A DNA stretch of 64,000 nt from Pseudomonas azerbaijanoccidentalis (GCF_019145495.1 NZ_JAHSTU010000008.1:1-64000); one strand, 5' to 3'; positions 15,021 to 24,283 are shown, counted from the stretch's first letter. A program made the numbers and translations. The notes: generated by a model not told the origin, from the letters alone.

Positions 15021-15230
15021 ATGACCACTGTAAGTATCGACGCCGACATCAAAGCAAAGTGGCAGGACGGCCATAGTTCCTACAGCCCGGGAACTACGGA
15101 AGAGCTTGCAATCATCGGCATCGATCTCTTGGTCCGAGACCTGGGGGCTGATGCAGCCCAATCCTTCATCGAGCAGGTTTTCGAGAAGCACCTGGCAGAC
15201 CAAAAAAACGCGGAAGCGGCAAGGACGTAA
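15021..15230 (+). CDS. small conserved hypothetical protein
   Basis: This is 69 residues. It begins MTTVSIDADIKAKWQDG and is predominantly helical (ELAIIGIDLLVRDLGADAAQSFIEQVFEKHL). No convincing Shine-Dalgarno sequence is visible upstream (CGAGCCTCATC before the ATG), but the frame shows the third-position GC bias of its neighbours. It is followed directly by a hairpin shared with the convergent nucleoside hydrolase. The function is unknown. Confidence 0.6.
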   Translation: MTTVSIDADIKAKWQDGHSSYSPGTTEELAIIGIDLLVRDLGADAAQSFIEQVFEKHLADQKNAEAART

Positions 15231-15256
15231 TACCCCCAGGCAAAACCTGAGGGTAT
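15230..15256. terminator. hairpin between convergent genes
   Basis: ATACCCCCAGG and CCTGAGGGTAT pair with one mismatch around a CAAAA loop. It overlaps the stop of the small gene on its left and lies six bases from the stop of the ribose operon on its right, so it may terminate both; no long T-run follows. Confidence 0.55.
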
Positions 15257-15261
15257 GAGGT

Positions 15262-16290
15262 CTATTTCAACCGAGCCAACCGCTCGGTCAGCAGATCGAA
15301 AAAGCCTTGGGCATCGCCGCTTTCAACCCAGAAAGCGTTCTTGGGTGCCTTCAACGTGTCGTACCAATCAACGATGGTTTGACCGAAGGTCGGACCTTCA
15401 CGGCTGTCGATCACTATATTCACCGAACGACCGCTGAACAGCTCGGGCTTGAGCAGGTAGGCGACCACCGTGGCGTCGTGTACGGGGCCACCCGGTATGC
15501 CGTAATGCTCCATATCGCCCTTGATGTACTCATTCAGAATGTCGCCCACCAGTTTGCTGGCATGGTTGTTCAACACTGCAATCTGTTTCAGGCGTGCATC
15601 ACTGGTGAGGATTTTATGGGTGACGTCCAGGGGCAGGTACGTCAGTTTCACGCCGCTCTTTAGCACTACTTCGGCAGCCTGAGGATCGGCGAACAAGTTG
15701 AACTCGGCCACGGGCGTAATGTTGCCACCGTTGAAATGCGCACCGCCCATGATCACCACTTCCTTGATGCCCTGAACGATTCCCGGCTCCTGGATCAACG
15801 CCAGTGCCAGATTGGTCTGCGGCCCCAGGATGGCGAGGGTGATGCTGTGGGGTTTGGCCGACATCAGCGTATCGATCAGGTACTCGATGGCACTGCTTTG
15901 CTCCAAACCTTTCTTCGGTTCGTGCACCGCGACACCCGAGAGGCCTTCCTTGCCGTGGATGTCTTCGGCGTAGATTGGCGTGCGCATCAGCGGTTTCGGC
16001 GCTCCGGCGTACACCGGCACTTCCTCGCGCCCTGCCCACTCTCGGGCCAACCGTGCGTTACGCGAAGTCTTGTCCAGGCGTACGTTGCCGGCGACGGTGG
16101 TCAACGCCCGGACGTTCAATTGATCCGGTGATGCCAGCGCAAACAACAAGGCCACAACATCGTCGGCGCCGGGATCGGTGTCGATGATCAGGTCAATCTT
16201 TTCCGCCGCCTGGGCGCCGGTGGCGGTCATCACGGTCAAAAGCAGCAAACTCCGAAGCAGATAGGGTAATTCAAGAATGTAGCGGTACAT
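15262..16290 (-). CDS. exported nucleoside hydrolase of the ribose operon
   Basis: This is 342 residues. A signal peptide (LLRSLLLLTVMTATGAQA) is followed by the calcium-binding DTDPGADDVVALLFAL box, the hallmark of inosine-uridine nucleoside N-ribohydrolases, and later HDATVVAYLL with the conserved His-Asp. The enzyme splits ribonucleosides to free base and ribose. Exported to the periplasm, it would release ribose for the RbsB-RbsA-RbsC transporter encoded in the same operon, extending the diet from ribose to nucleosides. It starts 43 bases after rbsD with AAGGAG upstream and is the last gene of the operon. Confidence 0.92.
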   Translation of the reverse strand: MYRYILELPYLLRSLLLLTVMTATGAQAAEKIDLIIDTDPGADDVVALLFALASPDQLNVRALTTVAGNVRLDKTSRNARLAREWAGREEVPVYAGAPKPLMRTPIYAEDIHGKEGLSGVAVHEPKKGLEQSSAIEYLIDTLMSAKPHSITLAILGPQTNLALALIQEPGIVQGIKEVVIMGGAHFNGGNITPVAEFNLFADPQAAEVVLKSGVKLTYLPLDVTHKILTSDARLKQIAVLNNHASKLVGDILNEYIKGDMEHYGIPGGPVHDATVVAYLLKPELFSGRSVNIVIDSREGPTFGQTIVDWYDTLKAPKNAFWVESGDAQGFFDLLTERLARLK

Positions 16291-16333
16291 GGCGCACTCC
16301 TTGTGCAGGGTAGATCAGAGAATCATTGACGGA

Positions 16334-16738
16334 TCAAAACGTGACCCCGGCGACCAACGCGATGTTGCAGTACGGCTGGCATTCCCCGGTACGAACGACC
16401 GCCCGGGCCTGTCGGCTGAGAACTTTGAATTGCTCATGACTGAGCAGATCGCGTCGGCCCAGCGCCCCTTCGGCATTGAGCTGATCCAGCGTGGTCAGTG
16501 CCGATGGTTTTTTCTCGAGGATTTCCTGCGCCAGAACATGGCTTTCAACCTGCATTTCGCTGAGCACAACCTTCAGGGTGCTGACGAAATCCGGGACGCC
16601 ATGAGTCAGGGCCAGGTCAATCAGTTCAACGCCGGGCGGCACCGGCAGACCGGCATCGCCGATTACCACGATGTCACCATGGCCCAGTGAGGCGATCAGG
16701 CGCGACAGCGCAACGTTGAGCAGCGGTGTTTTTTTCAT
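16334..16738 (-). CDS. rbsD: D-ribose pyranase
   Basis: This is 134 residues, the family's size. It starts MKKTPLLNVALSRLIASLGHGD, in which the conserved His20 (GHGD) is the catalytic base, and ends with the RTGECQPYCNIALVAGVTF segment typical of RbsD/FucU proteins. It interconverts the beta-pyranose and beta-furanose forms of ribose so that RbsK can use the furanose. Its ATG overlaps the rbsK stop by four bases (ATGA), so the two are translated in step. Confidence 0.96.
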   Translation of the reverse strand: MKKTPLLNVALSRLIASLGHGDIVVIGDAGLPVPPGVELIDLALTHGVPDFVSTLKVVLSEMQVESHVLAQEILEKKPSALTTLDQLNAEGALGRRDLLSHEQFKVLSRQARAVVRTGECQPYCNIALVAGVTF

Positions 16739-17652
16739 GGTGTTTTGAATGCCTGTACTTCGGACAAGGTGGGAATAGAGGGCTGCGCACCGGCACGGGT
16801 CACCGACAACGCTGCAGCAATCTGACCAAAGCGAATCGCTTCAGCTTCGCTTTTGCCGGCGGCCAGGGCAGCGGCGAAACCGCCCACGAATGTATCGCCG
16901 GCCGCTGTGGTATCAACCGCCTTCACCGTCGGCGCCGAAAAATGCGCATAGCCTTTTCCATCGGCGAACAGCGATCCCTCGGCACCGAGCGTAATGATCA
17001 CCTTGCCGGCACCCATTTCAATCAAACGGGTGGCGGCGGCTTGCGCGCTTTGTTGCGAGTCCACGGGCAAGCCACTCAGCGCCGACGCTTCGTTTTCGTT
17101 GGGAATCAGGTAGTCGATGTTCGCGTACCAATCCGCCGGCAACGGCCGACTGGCGGGCGCCGGATTGAGAATCACGACCTTGCCCAGTTCACGAGCACGC
17201 TTGAGCGCATGGCCGACCGTGGCATCCGGCACTTCGAGCTGACAAATGATGACATCGGCAGCTTGCAATACCGCATCAAAACAGCCGATCAGCGAAGGCG
17301 TCAGCGCACCGTTGGCGCCGGCGACAATCACGATTGCGTTCTGGCTGTTGTCGTCGACCACAATCAGCGCCACGCCACTGGAGCCCTCAACGGTGCTGAC
17401 CGCCTGACAGTCGATCTGCTCGGCCAGCAAGGCCTCGCGCAACTCGTTGCCGTAGGCATCGCTACCCACGCAACCGACCATTGATACCTGTGCGCCCAAG
17501 CGCGCGGCGGCCACTGCCTGATTAGCGCCCTTGCCACCGGAAACCGTGGCAAACGACTCACCGATCAGCGTTTCGCCGCCACGCGGCAACCTTGGCGCAC
17601 GAGTCACCAGGTCCATGTTGAGGCTGCCTATTACCACTACTTTTGCTGGCAT
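16735..17652 (-). CDS. rbsK: ribokinase
   Basis: This is a PfkB-family sugar kinase of 305 residues. The N-terminal motif GGKGANQAVAAARLG (39-53) and the C-terminal anion-hole motif DTTAAGDTFVGG, with its catalytic Asp, are intact; NIDYLIPNENEASALSG matches the ribokinase mid-domain. It phosphorylates ribose at O5 with ATP to feed the pentose phosphate pathway. It starts 35 bases after rbsR and overlaps rbsD by four bases. The ribosome-binding site is weak. Confidence 0.97.
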   Translation of the reverse strand: MPAKVVVIGSLNMDLVTRAPRLPRGGETLIGESFATVSGGKGANQAVAAARLGAQVSMVGCVGSDAYGNELREALLAEQIDCQAVSTVEGSSGVALIVVDDNSQNAIVIVAGANGALTPSLIGCFDAVLQAADVIICQLEVPDATVGHALKRARELGKVVILNPAPASRPLPADWYANIDYLIPNENEASALSGLPVDSQQSAQAAATRLIEMGAGKVIITLGAEGSLFADGKGYAHFSAPTVKAVDTTAAGDTFVGGFAAALAAGKSEAEAIRFGQIAAALSVTRAGAQPSIPTLSEVQAFKTP

Positions 17653-17687
17653 ACATCACTACTCATAAATTCAATTTCAGCGGTGCG

Positions 17688-18707
17688 TTATCGGAACTGC
17701 GCGAAAAGACCGGTCAGCGGCGCAGTCGATTCGCGCATGACGATGCTCGGTGTAACGATGCGCTGCCGGGTGGCCAGATCCGGCGTCGCGATCCGGCGCA
17801 ACAGCACTTCGGCGGCCATTTCGCCAAGCTGCAGAATTGACTGGCCCACGGTGGTCAACGCTGGGTAGACGTAGCGGCTCATCTGGATATCGTCGAAGCC
17901 GATGACCGACAGTTGCGTCGGCACACGGATATTGCGCTCGGCCGCCGCTCGCAGCACGCCGATGCCAATCATGTCGTTGGCGGCAAAAATCGCGCTGGGC
18001 GGGTTGCGCTCAAGCAAGATTGCCGCGGCGTTGTAACCGCCGGTGCTGGTGAAATCGCTTTCCAGCATGCGCTCACGGGGTACTTCAAGACCTGCATCTT
18101 TAAGGGCGCGGCAAAAACCGGCCAAACGCATTTGTGCCACGCTGGTGGTGGCCGGGCCGCTGATGGTGGCGATATCGCGATGCCCCAGCTCCAGCAGGTG
18201 ACGGGTCGCCAGATAGGCGCCGTACTCGTGATCGATACGCACCAGGTCCGCATCGACGCCTTCCAGCCCACGGTCGACGATCACCATGGGCGTACGCACG
18301 CCTGCCAGGCCCTGTGCCAAGCCACTGTCGCCACCCGCCGAAGCCACGATCAGCCCGTCGACACGTTTCTCCAGCAGCACACGCAGGTAGCTGCGCTGCT
18401 TGTCCGGGTTGTCGTCGGAGTTGCAGAGGATGACGCAATAGCCGTTACGCTCGCAGTAATCCTCAATACCCCGAGCGAGTTCGGCGAAGTACGGGTTAAG
18501 GCTGTTGGGCACCAGCAAACCAATGGTGGCCGTTGTTTTGGCCTTCAGCGAACGCGCCACGGCACTGGGCACGTAGTCGAGGGTTTTGATCGCCTCCTCC
18601 ACCTTGATCCGCACTTCTTTGCTGACGGGCCGGGTCTTGTTCACCACGTGGGAAACCGTGGTGTAGGAGATACCGGCGAGCGCTGCTACATCTTTGATCG
18701 TTGCCAT
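17688..18707 (-). CDS. rbsR: LacI-family ribose repressor
   Basis: This is 339 residues. The N-terminal helix-turn-helix reads ATIKDVAALAGISYTTVSHV (2-21), followed by the hinge helix (VPSAVARSLKAK), then a periplasmic-binding-protein-like ligand domain with the usual IGLLVPNSLNPYFAEL start. The protein should bind the palindrome CGCAAACGTTTGCG at 22349-22362 and release it when ribose is present. The repressor lies inside the operon that it presumably controls, three bases after rbsC, making an autoregulated circuit. Confidence 0.95.
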   Translation of the reverse strand: MATIKDVAALAGISYTTVSHVVNKTRPVSKEVRIKVEEAIKTLDYVPSAVARSLKAKTTATIGLLVPNSLNPYFAELARGIEDYCERNGYCVILCNSDDNPDKQRSYLRVLLEKRVDGLIVASAGGDSGLAQGLAGVRTPMVIVDRGLEGVDADLVRIDHEYGAYLATRHLLELGHRDIATISGPATTSVAQMRLAGFCRALKDAGLEVPRERMLESDFTSTGGYNAAAILLERNPPSAIFAANDMIGIGVLRAAAERNIRVPTQLSVIGFDDIQMSRYVYPALTTVGQSILQLGEMAAEVLLRRIATPDLATRQRIVTPSIVMRESTAPLTGLFAQFR

Positions 18708-18710
18708 GAC

Positions 18711-19688
18711 TCAGGTCCGCCGACTTGCGCGTTGACTGCGGTAGGTATCGAGCACCACCGCCACCACGATGACTGCGCCGGTGATGATGCGTTTGGTCGG
18801 CTCGGTGGCACCGATCTGCGCCAACCCGGCCGCCAGTACCGAAATGATCAATACACCGAAGAAGGTGCTGATGACCGAACCACGCCCGCCCATCAGGCTG
18901 GTCCCGCCGATGACCACGGCGGCGATCACCTGCAATTCCAGGCCGGAGCCAGCATTCGGGTCGGCCGCTTCCAGTCGCGAAATCTGGAACAGCGCGGCGA
19001 TACCGGCCAGCAATCCCATCAGGCTGAACACCAGAATCTTGTAGGGCTTTGGATTGATACCGGCCAGCCGCACCGCTTCTTCATTGGTGCCGATGCCGAT
19101 CAGGTAACGACCGAACACCGTGCGGGTCAATACGGCCTGAGCGATGAAGATGATCAACAGGGCAATGATGAATGAAGGTGAAATGCCGAAGGCGATGGGG
19201 TTGGACAACCAGGCGAAGGCATCACCGATGTAGGCCGTGCGCGAGCCGGTCATCTGGTACGCCACGCCGCGGGCCATTTCCAGCACGCCCAGGGACACGA
19301 TGAACGATGGAATGCGCCACGCCACGGTGATCGAACCGGTGATGGTCCCCGCCAGCGCGGCGGCCGCCATGCCGAGCAACGCGGCGGGCAGGACGCTCCA
19401 TCCCCAGCCGAGTATCGCCACGCTGACCGTGGAGGCAGCCAGTGCCAACACCGAACCCACCGACAGGTCGATGCCGCCAATGATCAACACGAAGGTCATG
19501 CCAACGGCCAGGACCATCAGGTCGGGAATCTGGTTGGCCAGGGTGCTGAAGGTGTCATAAGACAAGAAATGGCTGCTCAGGATCGAGAACAGCACGACCA
19601 TCGCCAGCAAGGCACCGGCCAGGCCCAGATAGGTGCCCAGGCCGTAGAAATTGCCACTGCGTTTACCGGCGCTAGATACGGTTTTCAT
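18711..19688 (-). CDS. rbsC: ribose ABC transporter permease
   Basis: This is 325 residues, an integral membrane protein with about eight to ten helices and the motif GIDLSVGSVLALAA, characteristic of the BPD-transporter-2 family (RbsC/XylH/AraH). The EEAVRLAGINPKPYKI loop is the contact site for the ATPase. It forms the dimeric pore for ribose. It overlaps rbsA by four bases (ATGA) and is followed after three bases by rbsR. Confidence 0.97.
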   Translation of the reverse strand: MKTVSSAGKRSGNFYGLGTYLGLAGALLAMVVLFSILSSHFLSYDTFSTLANQIPDLMVLAVGMTFVLIIGGIDLSVGSVLALAASTVSVAILGWGWSVLPAALLGMAAAALAGTITGSITVAWRIPSFIVSLGVLEMARGVAYQMTGSRTAYIGDAFAWLSNPIAFGISPSFIIALLIIFIAQAVLTRTVFGRYLIGIGTNEEAVRLAGINPKPYKILVFSLMGLLAGIAALFQISRLEAADPNAGSGLELQVIAAVVIGGTSLMGGRGSVISTFFGVLIISVLAAGLAQIGATEPTKRIITGAVIVVAVVLDTYRSQRASRRT

Positions 19689-21238
19689 GGAAGGTCCCTA
19701 GGCGCGGCTTCGTTGAGCAGCGCATCACGTTTTTGGTAGCCGGCAAAAGCGGCGGCAAGCAAGTCATCCTGGGTCCAGCTGTCGCGTTCGAACGTGTCGA
19801 TCAAACGCCCCGCCGAGAGCACGCCGATCCGATCGCAGATCAGCATCAATTCGCGCAGGTCACTGGACACCACCACCAGCGCTTTGCCCTGGCGGGTCAA
19901 TTCGCCGAGCAATGCATAAATATCAAACTTGGCACCGACGTCGATGCCTCGGGTCGGTTCATCGAACAGCAAAACCGAGCAATCGCGCTCCAGCCAACGA
20001 CCAATCACCACTTTCTGCTGATTACCGCCGGACAGCTCGGAGACCAATTGCGCCGGACCGGAACTGCGGATGCGCATGGCATCGATTTGCCGCTGGGCCA
20101 GCGAAGCTTCGTCGCTTTGATTGACGAACCCGCCGCTGGCAATAGCCGGCATGTTGCCCAGGGCAATGTTGGCGCCGATCGACTGAGTCAGCAGCAGGCC
20201 TTCGCCTTTGCGGTCCTCGGTGATCAGGGCAATGCCGTGGCCGACGGCATCTACCGGTGAGCGAATGCTGACGACTTGCGCGGGAGAGCCCAGCGCCACG
20301 GTGCCGCTGTCCGCCGTATCGGCGCCGAAGATCAGCCGCAGCAACTCAGTGCGCCCTGCCCCGATCAAACCGGAAATGCCGAAGATCTCGCCGGCGCGCA
20401 CCTCGAACGACACATCACGGACCTTGTCGGCGCGGCTCAGGCCATTGACCGTCAATGCCGGAGCACCGATGTTGCGCTGGCCCATATCAATGTGTTCGCC
20501 CAGCTCACGACCGACCATCAAGGTGACCAGTTGCTCACTGTTGTAATTGGCCATCGGCTCGACGCACACCAGATTGCCGTCGCGCAGTACCGCAATGCGC
20601 TGGGCGACCCGGGCCAGCTCTTCGAGACGGTGGGAGATGTAGATGATTGACACGCCCCGCGCCTGCAGGCGGGTGATTTGCTCGAACAACATTTCGACTT
20701 CACGGGCCGTCAGCATCGCGGTCGGCTCGTCGAGGATCAATACGTGGCAATCGCCGATCAGGTTGCGGGCGATCTCGACCATTTGCTGGTGACCAATGCC
20801 GAGCTCGCCGACCAGCGTGTCCGGGTCGATCGCATCGAGCCCGACCTGGGCCATGGCTTCAATCGCCGCTTTGCGCAGTTGCTTGCGGCTGATCCAGCCG
20901 CCGTGGCTCGGCAGGTTGTCGAGAAACAGGTTTTCCGCCACCGACAAGGTCGGCAACAGATTGAGTTCCTGCATCACCATGCGAATGCCCAGGTCTTCCG
21001 CCTGGGTGCGGCTGCCGGGGCGGTAATCCTGCCCCTGAAACTGCATCTGGCCGGTGGTCGGTGTGACCAGCCCGCCAATAATCTTCGACAGCGTACTTTT
21101 GCCTGCGCCATTTTCACCGGTCAGCGCCAGCACTTCACCGCGCATCAGCGTCAGGTCGATGTCGTGCAGAACCGGTTGGGCGTAGGTCTTTCCGATACCG
21201 CTGACCGAGAGGACAGCGTTCGGGTCGCGAACGGACAT
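19685..21238 (-). CDS. rbsA: ribose ABC transporter ATP-binding protein
   Basis: This is 517 residues, a fusion of two ABC domains. The first has a Walker A GENGAGKST (about 41-49) and Walker B VLILDEPTAML; its signature region (ELGIGHQQMVEIA) is degenerate. The second has GLIGAGRTELLRL in the Walker A position, which is degenerate as is normal for this family, plus a proper LSGGNQQKVVIGRWL signature and VLLFDEPTRGID. It drives ribose uptake with RbsC and RbsB. It lies 55 bases after rbsB and overlaps rbsC. Confidence 0.97.
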   Translation of the reverse strand: MSVRDPNAVLSVSGIGKTYAQPVLHDIDLTLMRGEVLALTGENGAGKSTLSKIIGGLVTPTTGQMQFQGQDYRPGSRTQAEDLGIRMVMQELNLLPTLSVAENLFLDNLPSHGGWISRKQLRKAAIEAMAQVGLDAIDPDTLVGELGIGHQQMVEIARNLIGDCHVLILDEPTAMLTAREVEMLFEQITRLQARGVSIIYISHRLEELARVAQRIAVLRDGNLVCVEPMANYNSEQLVTLMVGRELGEHIDMGQRNIGAPALTVNGLSRADKVRDVSFEVRAGEIFGISGLIGAGRTELLRLIFGADTADSGTVALGSPAQVVSIRSPVDAVGHGIALITEDRKGEGLLLTQSIGANIALGNMPAIASGGFVNQSDEASLAQRQIDAMRIRSSGPAQLVSELSGGNQQKVVIGRWLERDCSVLLFDEPTRGIDVGAKFDIYALLGELTRQGKALVVVSSDLRELMLICDRIGVLSAGRLIDTFERDSWTQDDLLAAAFAGYQKRDALLNEAAPRDLP

Positions 21239-21293
21239 AAAAACTCTCCATGCGCTCGCCCAGGCGGGCGAGCACCGTTGTGTCGCCAGAAGA

Positions 21294-22253
21294 CTACTTT
21301 TTGGTAACCAGCTCTACCGGCGTCTCGATCACGCCGTTGGCGCCACTGTCGACTTTCTCGCCCTTGATGATCTTCAGTGCGGTCTCGATGCCGAACACGG
21401 CTTGCTTGGCAGCAAACTGGTCAGCCGTGGCGAGCACGCGACCGTCTGCGAGCATCGGCTTGATGGCGTTGATGTTGTCGTAACCAACCACTTGAACCTT
21501 GCCAGCCTTGCCGGCGGCACGCACGGCAGACACAACGCCGACCGCCATGCTGTCGTTACCGGCCAGCAGGGCTTTGGTATTCGGGTATTCGCTGAGGATG
21601 GAGGCAGCGACTTTGTTGCCCTTATCGATTTCCCAGTCACCGGACTGGACCGACACAACCTTGATCTGCGCCGCTTCCATCGCATCCTTGAAACCTGCGG
21701 TGCGGGCCTGGGCGTTGGTAGTGGTGGACACACCTTCGATGATGCCGACTTCGTCACCGGCCTTGAGCTGCTTGGCCAGGTACTCGCCCACCAGTCGCGC
21801 GCCTTTGCGGTTGTCCGGGCCTACGAACGGAACGTTGATGTTCTTGCTTTTGACCACCGCCGGATCGAGCTGATTGTCGATGTTGATCACGGTGATACCG
21901 GCATCGACCGCTTTCTTGATCACCGGAACCATGGCCTTGGAATCTGCCGGGGCAATCACCAGCGCGTTGACTTTGGCGAGGATCATTTGCTCGACGATGC
22001 GAGTCTGGCCAGCGGTATCGGTTTCGTCCTTGATCCCGTTGGAAATCAGGTCGAATTCACTGGCGTGTTCTTTCTGGTAGGCCTTGGCGCCGTCTTCCAT
22101 GGTCAGGAAGAATTCGTTGGCCAGGGATTTCATGACCAGGGCGACTTTTGGTTTTTCAGGTGTTTCGGCGAACGCCGAAGAGACAGGCAGTGCGGCAGAT
22201 ACGGCAGCCAGCATTGCGACAGCGAGAAGACGTCCAGCGAATGGCAGCTTCAT
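21294..22253 (-). CDS. rbsB: ribose-binding periplasmic protein
   Basis: This is 319 residues. The signal peptide is MKLPFAGRLLAVAMLAAVSA with cleavage after SAFA. The mature part is a type I periplasmic binding protein (KVALVMKSLANEFFLTMEDG; VNALVIAPADSKAM; ALLAGNDSMAVGVVSA). It captures ribose for RbsAC. It is the first gene of the operon rbsB-A-C-R-K-D-nucleoside hydrolase, with a recognisable promoter and operator 100-150 bases upstream. The 55-base gap to rbsA contains a GC-rich GCTCGCCCAGGCGGGCGAGC hairpin (21254-21273), which could protect the rbsB message and favour high levels of the binding protein. Confidence 0.97.
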   Translation of the reverse strand: MKLPFAGRLLAVAMLAAVSAALPVSSAFAETPEKPKVALVMKSLANEFFLTMEDGAKAYQKEHASEFDLISNGIKDETDTAGQTRIVEQMILAKVNALVIAPADSKAMVPVIKKAVDAGITVINIDNQLDPAVVKSKNINVPFVGPDNRKGARLVGEYLAKQLKAGDEVGIIEGVSTTTNAQARTAGFKDAMEAAQIKVVSVQSGDWEIDKGNKVAASILSEYPNTKALLAGNDSMAVGVVSAVRAAGKAGKVQVVGYDNINAIKPMLADGRVLATADQFAAKQAVFGIETALKIIKGEKVDSGANGVIETPVELVTKK

Positions 22254-22348
22254 GGGTTCACTCCGATCTTATGATTATTGTGAGCAACGCTTGCGCTGGC
22301 GTAAGCTGCATGGCCTTGGCTGATGGGTTTTACCCGTCAGCAGAGCCG

Positions 22349-22362
22349 CGCAAACGTTTGCG
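22349..22362. promoter_or_regulatory. RbsR operator palindrome
   Basis: CGCAAACGTTTGCG is a perfect 14-base palindrome with the central CG step and the 'AAACGTTT' core typical of LacI-family operators. It lies just downstream of the -10 of the rbsB promoter, about where transcription would start, so bound repressor would block initiation. RbsR, encoded in the same operon, is the obvious ligand. Confidence 0.88.
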
Positions 22363-22370
22363 TAGACCGG

Positions 22371-22399
22371 ACTATGCGAATCTTGTTGAGATTTGTCAA
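22371..22399 (-). promoter_or_regulatory. sigma-70 promoter of the rbs operon
   Basis: On the minus strand TTGACA (22394-22399) is a perfect -35 and, after exactly 17 bases, CATAGT (22371-22376) is a moderate -10. The predicted start falls near 22364, overlapping the operator, and leaves a leader of about 110 bases before rbsB. Confidence 0.75.
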
Positions 22400-22428
22400 T
22401 GATGAGAAAACGCTGTTACAAGCGAATT

Positions 22429-22869
22429 TCACGCCGTGGTACTGACCACGTTTCCGGAACCTGTCAGCTCTTTGGCCAACGCGGCCGCCACTTGCATCAG
22501 CGCGGCAGACGTATCGGCAATTTGCGCCTGAATTGACATGACCGCCGTGGCCTTGGCCTCTGCCGACTGGAACGACGCGGCCTGCGTGGCCGCCAATTGC
22601 TGTTGTTGCTCGCGTAGTTGCTGCTGCAACTCCTGCATGCGCTTGAGCAACATCTGCACCGCAATACTTTGCTGGCTGCCAGCGCTTTCAGCTTTTTCGC
22701 TTCCCTGGGTGCCGCCACCGAGGCTCACAGTCTTTTTGTCATCCCCTTCCAGGCCCAGGCGCTGCGTTGAAGTTTCAGCCGACGCGTCGCTCAATGCCTC
22801 GACAGTCGACGGCGCTTTGCCACCGATATTGATCACGGACGCACTTGGAAAACCGACGGACAACGACAT
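22429..22869 (-). CDS. glutamine-rich coiled-coil protein (FlxA-like)
   Basis: This is 146 residues. The start at 22869 (MSLSVGFPSASVIN) has GGGAG five bases upstream; an in-frame start at 22905 is not supported. The first 60 residues are Ser/Gly/Thr-rich and probably disordered. Residues 75-105 form a Gln/Leu heptad coiled coil (LLKRMQELQQQLREQQQQL), and the rest is Ala-rich helix. The layout resembles FlxA-like proteins, whose function is unclear. There is no signal peptide. It is transcribed alone toward the rbs promoter region. Confidence 0.7.
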   Translation of the reverse strand: MSLSVGFPSASVINIGGKAPSTVEALSDASAETSTQRLGLEGDDKKTVSLGGGTQGSEKAESAGSQQSIAVQMLLKRMQELQQQLREQQQQLAATQAASFQSAEAKATAVMSIQAQIADTSAALMQVAAALAKELTGSGNVVSTTA

Positions 22870-23194
22870 GTGAACTCCCTGAAAAAGTGATTCCTCCAAG
22901 AACAATCGGCCTGCGCAGCGCTTTCTTTAGCGCGCGCCGAGGACCAAGGCTCAAACAAATTTTCGGACAGCCGAACGGAAAATCGGAAATCAGTCGGAAT
23001 CCCGGACGTCTGCAAACTCAAAGGTGTTGAAATCTCGTTTAAATACTTAAAAAAATCAGTCACTTGTGAGATTTTCTCAATACAAAGTGTGATTGGTACA
23101 GATTCTGCTCCTCTCAAGAACCCCCGCGTTCAGATCCGCTGGGGGCGCATCTAGATGAACTGCATCAGCACCGTCACTACTAGAGAGAAAAATA
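22870..23194. other. AT-rich intergenic region upstream of ansB
   Basis: This 325-base stretch lies between divergent genes, with an AT-rich centre around 23025-23100 (TTTAAATACTTAAAAAAATC). Promoters for ansB and for the coiled-coil gene are expected here, but no convincing -35/-10 pair with correct spacing stands out to me. Nothing else is recognised. Confidence 0.4.
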
Positions 23195-24283
23195 ATGACA
23201 TCTGCTTTCAAGACCTTTGTTCCGGGCGCCTTGGCCCTCCTCCTTCTCCTGCCTACCGCCCTTCAGGCGAAAGAAGCTCAAACCCAACAGAAACTGGCCA
23301 ATGTGGTGATTCTGGCCACCGGCGGCACCATTGCCGGCGCGGGCGCCAGCGCCGCCAACAGCGCGACGTATCAAGCCGCGAAAGTCGGTATCGACAAATT
23401 GATCGCCGGCGTTCCGGAACTGAGCCAAGTGGCCAACGTTCGCGGCGAGCAAGTGATGCAGATCGCGTCCGAGAGCATCACCAACGAAAACCTGCTGCAA
23501 CTGGGCCGCCGCGTCGCCGAACTGGCCGATAGCGCAGACGTCGACGGCATCGTGATCACCCACGGCACCGACACCCTGGAAGAAACCGCCTACTTCCTGA
23601 ACCTGGTGGAAAAGACTGACAAGCCGATCATCGTCGTCGGCTCCATGCGTCCGGGCACTGCAATGTCGGCCGACGGCATGCTGAACCTGTACAACGCAGT
23701 GGCAGTGGCCAGCAGCAAAGAAGCGCGCGGCAAAGGCGTGCTGGTGACCATGAACGATGAAATCCAGTCGGGTCGTGATGTCAGCAAGATGATCAACATC
23801 AAGACCGAAGCGTTTAAAAGCGCCTGGGGTCCACTCGGGATGGTGGTCGAGGGCAAATCCTACTGGTTCCGCCTGCCAGCCAAGCGCCACACCATGGATT
23901 CGGAATTCGACATCAAAAACATCAAGAGCCTGCCTGATGTCGAAATCGCCTACTCCTACGGCAACGTCAGCGATACCGCCTACAAGGCGCTGGCTCAATC
24001 GGGCGCCAAAGCCATCATTCACGCCGGCACCGGCAACGGTTCGGTCTCTTCGCGAGTCGTGCCTAGCCTGCAAGCCCTGCGCAAGGATGGCGTGCAAATC
24101 ATCCGTTCTTCCCACGTCAACGCCGGTGGCTTTGTCCTGCGCAACGCTGAACAGCCTGACGACAAGTACGACTGGGTCGTGGCACATGACCTGAACCCAC
24201 AAAAGGCCCGCATCCTGGCGATGGTCGCGCTGACCAAGACCAACGACAGCAAAGAGCTGCAGCGGATGTTCTGGGAATATTGA
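23195..24283 (+). CDS. ansB: periplasmic glutaminase-asparaginase (type II)
   Basis: This is 362 residues. A signal peptide (FVPGALALLLLLPTALQA) is followed by the two catalytic threonine motifs of the family: ILATGGTIAGAG near residue 47 and VITHGTDTLEETAYFL near 120. The GMxxPGTAMSADGMLN loop and C-terminal domain are as in Pseudomonas glutaminase-asparaginase, which hydrolyses both Asn and Gln to the acids and ammonia in the periplasm. The start has AGAGAGAAAAATA before the ATG. Two stable hairpins follow the stop. It is a single-gene unit and is probably nitrogen- or amino-acid-regulated, but no site is recognised. Confidence 0.95.
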   Translation: MTSAFKTFVPGALALLLLLPTALQAKEAQTQQKLANVVILATGGTIAGAGASAANSATYQAAKVGIDKLIAGVPELSQVANVRGEQVMQIASESITNENLLQLGRRVAELADSADVDGIVITHGTDTLEETAYFLNLVEKTDKPIIVVGSMRPGTAMSADGMLNLYNAVAVASSKEARGKGVLVTMNDEIQSGRDVSKMINIKTEAFKSAWGPLGMVVEGKSYWFRLPAKRHTMDSEFDIKNIKSLPDVEIAYSYGNVSDTAYKALAQSGAKAIIHAGTGNGSVSSRVVPSLQALRKDGVQIIRSSHVNAGGFVLRNAEQPDDKYDWVVAHDLNPQKARILAMVALTKTNDSKELQRMFWEY

